This document shows positions 58,750-64,000 of a stretch of DNA of 64,000 nt, piece by piece. Below the pieces are notes generated by a model. It did not search any database. It was given only the letters and a program-made list of their open reading frames with translations, and had not been told where the DNA came from. Made by a program: the position numbers and the translations under genes. This DNA comes from Elmis aenea (lineage: Eukaryota > Arthropoda > Insecta > Coleoptera > Elmidae): assembly GCA_947652605.1 (NCBI GenBank), contig OX393577.1, forward strand, positions 23,563,466 to 23,627,465. Direction: 5' to 3'. The stretch's first letter is position 1. Each line of letters opens with the position of its first letter.

Positions 58750-59009
58750 TTTACAATCATAGCCGGTTCCAGGTTTTGCGGGACTGTGTGCGAAAATAAA
58801 TGCAGGGCCGGAAAAAATTCTACTATTATTTATTTATTAAAGATAGGTACCTATATGTTTTTTATATCTAAAAATAATTATTAAAATAAAATCACAGAAA
58901 TTTTATACCAAAAGTAACAAAAACATTTTTTATACCTCTCAACAAAAAACAATATTAACATTAACCGCATATTTTATATACATATCTAAACAAAACAATA
59001 TTAATAAGA

Positions 59010-59235
59010 ACAAAAGAATTTCAAACTATTTCTACGAGCTTTTTTCGCTGCAAAATCATCTATAATTGGGGAAAAAATCTACCCCGTTGCAAATGTTGCT
59101 TTCTATTGCAACTAGTGATAAATCATTTTATGCTGCGATATACTGGTGCGTAAATAATTTTGTATAAGTTTTAATTTTGAAAAACTGCTCTCTGTAGAAG
59201 CAGCTGTTACTGGAAGGGTGAGCAAAATTCTTTAA
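59010..59235 (-). pseudogene. hAT transposase C-terminal dimerisation-domain remnant
   Basis: The minus-strand reading contains LTLPVTAASTESSFSKLKLI, then QNYLRTSISQ. After stops comes FSPIIDDFAAKKARRNSL. This is the dimerisation region and the final acidic/basic tail of ZMYM1-type hAT transposases. In-frame stops lie between the blocks and the upstream catalytic domain is not recognisable. It is a second, independent copy of this lineage (compare 45391-45730), with the tail better kept here. Confidence 0.82.
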
Positions 59236-59300
59236 GCAATGTATGTATTTGGATAAACAAAAATTAGCTTGTTATTAACCAGATATGTACTTAAAAATAT

Positions 59301-59464
59301 AGATCCGTGAAGTTGGCATGCCAACCATCTGCGCAAATTTTTAAAGTAGTCTCATCCTTTAGCGCCCAATATGCGCCCAAATGCGCCCTAATTTTTTTTA
59401 AATTTGCTCAACGGGTTGCCGAGATACGGCCAATTAAGTAATTGGCGTGCCAACTTCACGGACC
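59301..59464. mobile_element. 164-bp MITE with GTCCGTGAAGTTGGC ends, 10-bp duplication
   Basis: Left AGATCCGTGAAGTTGGCATG and right complement GGTCCGTGAAGTTGGCACGC are inverted repeats of about 24 bp. TTAAAAATAT is repeated exactly at 59291-59300 and 59465-59474. A duplication of 9-10 bp points to a Mutator-like source, but the superfamily is not proven. Confidence 0.82.
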
Positions 59465-59976
59465 TTAAAAATATCCATCAAAGAATTAGATTTTTTGCTG
59501 GCTAGATTAATTAAAGATTTTAGTTCTTCAAAGAGCTCGACGTCATCTATATCACACTAGCTATCATCTTTTAAAACCTATTGCGTGAAGACCCATGCAG
59601 TTTTTTAATAAATTTTCATTCAAAAATAAACAAAGACTTAAAATTATATTAAAATCCAAACGATGACCAATGGTTTTCAAATAATTCAAATATTTGGTTA
59701 AAATATATAATTGCACGATCCACTGATAAAAGAAACATTCTATACGATACATTTATCTTCTTCATTAGATATGTTGTCATCGTGGCTTTCATATTCAAAT
59801 ATAAACATAAAAACATAGTGGCAGCTATCACAGTCCCAGCAAAGCATAGATTACCAATACGGCGCTTTTTTTTTTAAAGAAAAACCAAAACTAGTCATAA
59901 CTTACTTAAATTTCAGGTCGTACAACTCAAAATAGAAAAAAGTCTTACCGAAACACTAATGTTACGTCCCATACTA

Positions 59977-60231
59977 TCGGGTGATCGAAAATGACTGATG
60001 CCAAGAGTGTTAGGAACTTTATTCGAACGGTTGGTTACCCATAGGGGAAAACCAGTGGCGTAGGGAAACCACACACAAAATGACAGGTCAGCCTGAACGT
60101 CACAGAAAACGAAAATAATACTACGCCACTGATATCCTAGTTTTACACTGCGATACCAACAAAATCTTGGTTATTTTATTTTCGATCTGAAGTTAGCGGG
60201 CACCGGGCATCAATCGTTGTTGATCACCCGG
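59977..60231. mobile_element. MITE with CGGGTGATC ends and TA flanks, itself holding a CAGTGGCGTAG mini-element
   Basis: TCGGGTGATCGAAAATGACT at the left pairs with the right end ...GATCACCCGG, each bordered by TA. Inside, CAGTGGCGTAG (about 60051) and CTACGCCACTG (ending about 60131) bound a roughly 80-bp second mini-element. No coding capacity. Confidence 0.7.
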
Positions 60232-60300
60232 TACTTGTGGAACTAATAGTAAAAGCGACTGCTGGATCTGTACACCCTTATTGCCGGCCCTGTTTAGAAT

Positions 60301-61249
60301 ATTTAAACAGTAGGTGGGCACTTATAGTTTAAAAAATATTAATAAATAAAATCATGTGCTAAATGCCATCGGTGAATAACTGAATAGATCAGCTATACCC
60401 TCATTTATTATAAGATTTATATTGCTTTGTTTGCGTAAGCTATATTAAACTGCAAATTAAAAGTTGCATACGTTCAATATGCAAGACAGGCTGCTAAATG
60501 CATGGAGATAATATCGTAACGGTATTTTAAGTGAACTCAAAAATAAGTGCACCTAACAATTACGCAATTTTTGTCGCCTTTAACTGCTTGCAACATAAAT
60601 ACTATCGATAAATAATAAATGAACTTTAATTGTGTGGAGAATAACAATAAGCTTGTAAATTTAGCAGTTTTATTACGTTGTAATGTCTTGTTAACTGCTC
60701 CGAAACATCCCTCGTAAAATTTTTATTCAATATTGATATTCCTTCGGCCATTAAACATCTTAAAATACTGCATAACCCATCATTCAGTCGCTGCTTGCGA
60801 CATGATGGATACAATCCTCAAGTTCAAACTTGTATACGATGTAAATTAGCTCCTAATAGCAGTTGGGATATGGAGGATGGTTACAATGTAATAAAAGTTG
60901 TAATTTTGCCATAAACCTTATTACAGTAGTTAAGTGGGATGTTCAGTTTAATGAAAATTAATGGCAATACTAATGATTAAGTGTCGTATAATTAGCTAAT
61001 TGTTAAACATAAAAAAAAAAATCAACCGCTTGATACATGTAACCTTAGTTTTTGCGTATAGTTTCTCTAATTAATATTCATAAATTCAATAGAAAATTAA
61101 ATACTCAATTTATATTTGTTTTGAAATTATTAGTAGTGCCAACATATCTTAGGTTAACATCAACGATGCAAAAAGTATTAAAAAAATTTATTTTTTTCTG
61201 TCTACTATCATTTGAGAATAAAATCATGAAAATGGAGAATAGTTTTAAA
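60301..61249. other. Stretch without recognised genes
   Basis: Short ORFs only; nothing recognised. Confidence 0.6.
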
Positions 61250-62612
61250 AACATGGCATGTGGAAACGATTCCTTAAAGCTGAGCAAGGGCCAAGCTTAG
61301 TTCAATACTTAAAAAAGGGTGACATTTACAGAGGCATAGCTCTCCTAAACACAACCTACAAGATACTAGCAACAGTTGTTTAAGAAAAACTCAGCAGCTA
61401 TACCGAAAAGATCATAGGAAATTATCAATGCGGATTCAGGACCAATAGATCGACCACAGACCAGATTTTTACTTCTAAAAAAATACAGTTGAGCCACTAC
61501 GAATTCAATGCTGAGCTACATGTGTTATTTATCGACTTCAAACAGGCCTACGACACAATAGTAAGAGAGCAATTCTACACAGCAATGAAAGAACTTAAAA
61601 TACCCGAAAAATTAATAAATATGGCAAAGGCAACACTACAAAATTATAAAATATTATAAAGAATAAAAACATGAAGTCAAGTTAAAAGTATCTAGAGGAC
61701 TGAGACAAGGAGACCCGCTTTCGGCATTATCATTTAATGTAGCATTAGAAAAAATAATACAAGATAGCGGCATCAGTAGAAATAGCAATATATACGCAGA
61801 CAACCACCAATGCATTGCTTTCGCGGATGACCTTGCGATCATCTGCAAAACAAACAAAAAAAGTTTAAAACATTGCCAGGAAGTTAGAGGAGCAAAAAAG
61901 ATGGGATGTAACATCAATGAATCATTAACCAAATATATGATAATGGGACCTAAAAGTAATGGCATAGAAAGAAGAACATCTATTAATCCAAATGCCACAG
62001 AACAAGGAGAGACACTTTGAGAACGTAGTAATTTCATTTATCTGGGTGTGCAAATTACTGAACTGCGACAACGGGAAAGAAATAAGAGCGAGACTTTCAA
62101 AAGGTAGTAAATGCGCAACAATCCCTAGATCAAAAATTATATCAAGAAAGGCCAAAGTATGATTTTACAAAACAGTATTAAGACCAACTGTAACTTACGC
62201 TTGTGAAACCTGGATAATCAACAAAAAAGAAAAAGAACTCGAAAGGTGGGAAAGAAAAATATTGCCGAGGATTTACGGGGGAGTTAAACTAAATACCGTA
62301 GAATGGAGAAAAAGAACAAACGAGGAAGTAATGAGATGGTACAAAGAACCGTCCATGATCGAAGTAGTAAGGACCCAGAGAATAAGTTGGTTTGGGCATG
62401 CGCAACGCCTCTCTAAATAAAGAAACACGAAGATAATGATTACAGCTAGGAGAATGGGTATGAGAAAAAGAGGAAGACCTAAGAAAAGATAGCTGGAAGG
62501 GGTCGAGGATGATTTAAAAAAAAATTGGAGTGACTAACTGGACAGAAGCAGTGAAAAATAGAAAGAAGTGGAGGGAGACAGCAAATCGAACCCTAGGCCT
62601 AAATAGCCTGTA
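61250..62612 (+). pseudogene. Decayed LINE reverse transcriptase
   Basis: The readable segments in order are KKGDIYRGIALLNTTYKIL, QCGFRTNRSTTDQIF, VLFIDFKQAYDT (first catalytic Asp), GLRQGDPLSALSFNVALEKI, AFADDLAIICKT (catalytic FADD), FIYLGVQIT, LRPTVTYACETWIINKKE, ISWFGHAQRLS and GMRKRGRPKKR. Between them lie several stops (for example near 61380, 61660, 62017, 62158 and 62418) and frameshifts. The 5' endonuclease is missing, as expected for a 5'-truncated insertion. Orientation is plus. The C-terminal WFGH...RGRPKK order matches the LINE at 12.8 kb, but the sequences differ strongly, so this is another, older lineage. Confidence 0.88.
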
Positions 62613-64000
62613 GCGCTTTTATATTATTTTTTTTCACCAGGATTCCATTCTAATATTTTCTTGGGAAATCGTTTGCTGTGCAGTCTTTGCATATGCCCGT
62701 GCCATACCTTTCTATATTCTCTATTATCCACTTTGTTTCTCAAGTTCTTTGCGTTGGCATTCCTTTTAATTTATTTTTTATAATATTTTTGTTAATCACT
62801 TCAATTCTATAAATGTGCTTAAAATTATGCACTACTAACTTTTGCTAACCAATAACTGAACTGATCAGTTAATAATCCATTTTGCTGTGATGGAATTTAA
62901 AAGTTTTGTAATAAACTTTTAACGTGCACTTTATGGCTTTTAAAGAATGCCTTAACTAGGTTTACTATAGTAATTGCTTTAGATAAACGGTACAACAAAA
63001 ACAGGTTATGAACATACCACGATAACCATAATCCTTATAGATGTGGCGTTTTGCGCCACCCGCAATAACTAAAAACACATCGCGTGCCATACAGCAAGAT
63101 TAAAACAAGCAAAATCGAAAATAACTTAAATGGTTGTACGTCTCGTCCTTAGTTTGTTGTTGGATGAAAGAGGATGAAGAACCTAATGCACTTTTCAATG
63201 AATTAAAATCACTTGTAACTTACTGCTAGTGCAAACGCTCCCATATAAATCTACCCTGTCATGTGCAAAAATACTTCGGTAATTTATAATCGTAGGTGCG
63301 CGAGATGCCACTTTAAAAGATTGATGATAATTGTGTAGTTTTGTTTCAACAACTAGTTGTATTTATTGTAGTAATTAGCTTCGAACAAGGCCGATGAAAA
63401 AATACTGTAAACCAATCTTTGACGTCTATTTATGTGTAAAAGTTTGTAGTTCAAAAATGTACAATAAAATTCTCGATGTAAATGACTTTATTAGCAAAAC
63501 ATATTTTATATGCGGCAGGTGTAAAGGAATATGCTAGAATTTATTTATTAACATTTCAAGGATAAGAATCGTGTAGTTAACGTTAATTTCAACGCACTCC
63601 TTATAATTACAAGCTATGTACAGTAAATTAAATTGGCCATGTGGAATGTGCTACAAGCGAACAATCAGTGTGGGTGGAACTCAACAAACATTTTCTGAAT
63701 TCTCACATATGATGTTGTTGCGTTCGATAACTTCAATATCCATCCATGAGATAATCAAGGTGGGCTGGGCCGTTTGGCGTTCCGCTAGAAAATCCCAACA
63801 TTGCAATATTTAAATGCGTACTGGCAACTAGAATTGAGCGGGTGCCTAGGCTACACCCACGTTCAAATTAATTGCAATTACTAAAATAACTGAGAAACAA
63901 CGTAATAATCTTTAGGATATTACAAATGCTTTTATCAACATCTTCATATTGGAACTTTAACAATTTAACTTGCCAATTAAGGGACGGAGTAACGACCTCT
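62613..64000. other. Stretch without recognised genes
   Basis: A 65-codon ORF at 63616-63813 lies in a slightly GC-richer patch but matches nothing known to me. No repeats shared with the window were noticed. Confidence 0.55.

Larger units (their letters stand above)
58758..60292 (-). mobile_element. hAT element (ZMYM1-like), 1535 bp, with two nested MITEs
   Basis: The left end CATAGCCGGTTCCAGG (decayed CAGGGCCGG) and the right end closing TTGCCGGCCCTG are flanked by TTTACAAT (58750-58757) and TTTAGAAT (60293-60300), a 7/8 match to an 8-bp duplication. The transposase end lies on the minus strand near the left terminus. Two later insertions sit inside, at 59301-59464 and 59977-60231. Confidence 0.82.

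Noticed and set aside
61654..62155. Minus-strand ORFs of 127 and 76 codons
   Set aside because: They are antisense to the decayed LINE reverse transcriptase, whose FADD and GLRQGDPLS motifs read on plus.

Overview
The window is AT-rich, gene-poor nuclear DNA from an animal, most likely an insect. The case rests on the mobile elements. They include palindromic TA-flanked elements with CAGGGTG ends and remnants of a DUF4817/IS630-type transposase, a DD37D (maT-like) mariner, RTE-like LINEs, pogo-like elements, and ZMYM1-type hAT elements. I found no convincing host exon, rRNA, complete tRNA or CRISPR array. Family names come from reading motifs, since no search was possible.

Left third (1-24 kb). 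Five long foldback elements with CAGGGTG/TA ends lie at 51-1596, 3291-4615, 7964-9037, 11895-16107 and 21312-22880. Two of them (near 0.73-1.04 kb and 22.0-22.2 kb) carry, in the spacer at the centre of the palindrome, only the N-terminal helix-turn-helix part of a DUF4817-type transposase. The element at 11895-16107 is split by an RTE-like LINE. That LINE has a perfect 15-bp target-site duplication and an inverted 5' half (endonuclease on +, reverse transcriptase on -), which is the signature of twin priming.

Middle (24-46 kb). In order: a 327-bp hAT MITE with an 8-bp duplication; a pogo-type element that keeps the psq helix-turn-helix and a C-terminal cysteine-rich finger but has lost its DDE core; a truncated LINE reverse transcriptase; and a four-fold foldback at 28.7-29.7 kb. 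Then come a foldback that keeps the C-terminal tail of the DUF4817-type transposase, a 1.6-kb palindrome at 33.8-35.4 kb, and a tandem repeat of about 145-175 bp units at 35.6-36.2 kb. A TIR element at 37.2-38.1 kb has an internal paralogous empty site at 41.1 kb. Next to it is a 1308-bp DD37D mariner with a transposase broken in two places.

Right third (45-64 kb). ZMYM1-like hAT elements lie at 45141-46612 and 58758-60292, with transposase dimerisation-domain remnants. There is an RTE-type 3' tail with a CAAA repeat. Two nested stacks follow: a pogo-type MITE holding two palindromes (51.4-54.4 kb), and a hAT MITE holding a CAGGGTG foldback that holds half of another (55.1-56.5 kb). A hAT MITE with a perfect 8-bp duplication lies at 56.9-57.1 kb, and a decayed LINE at 61.3-62.6 kb.

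The elements are layered insertions, so their relative ages can be read from which interrupts which. None of the coding remnants seen here appears intact.
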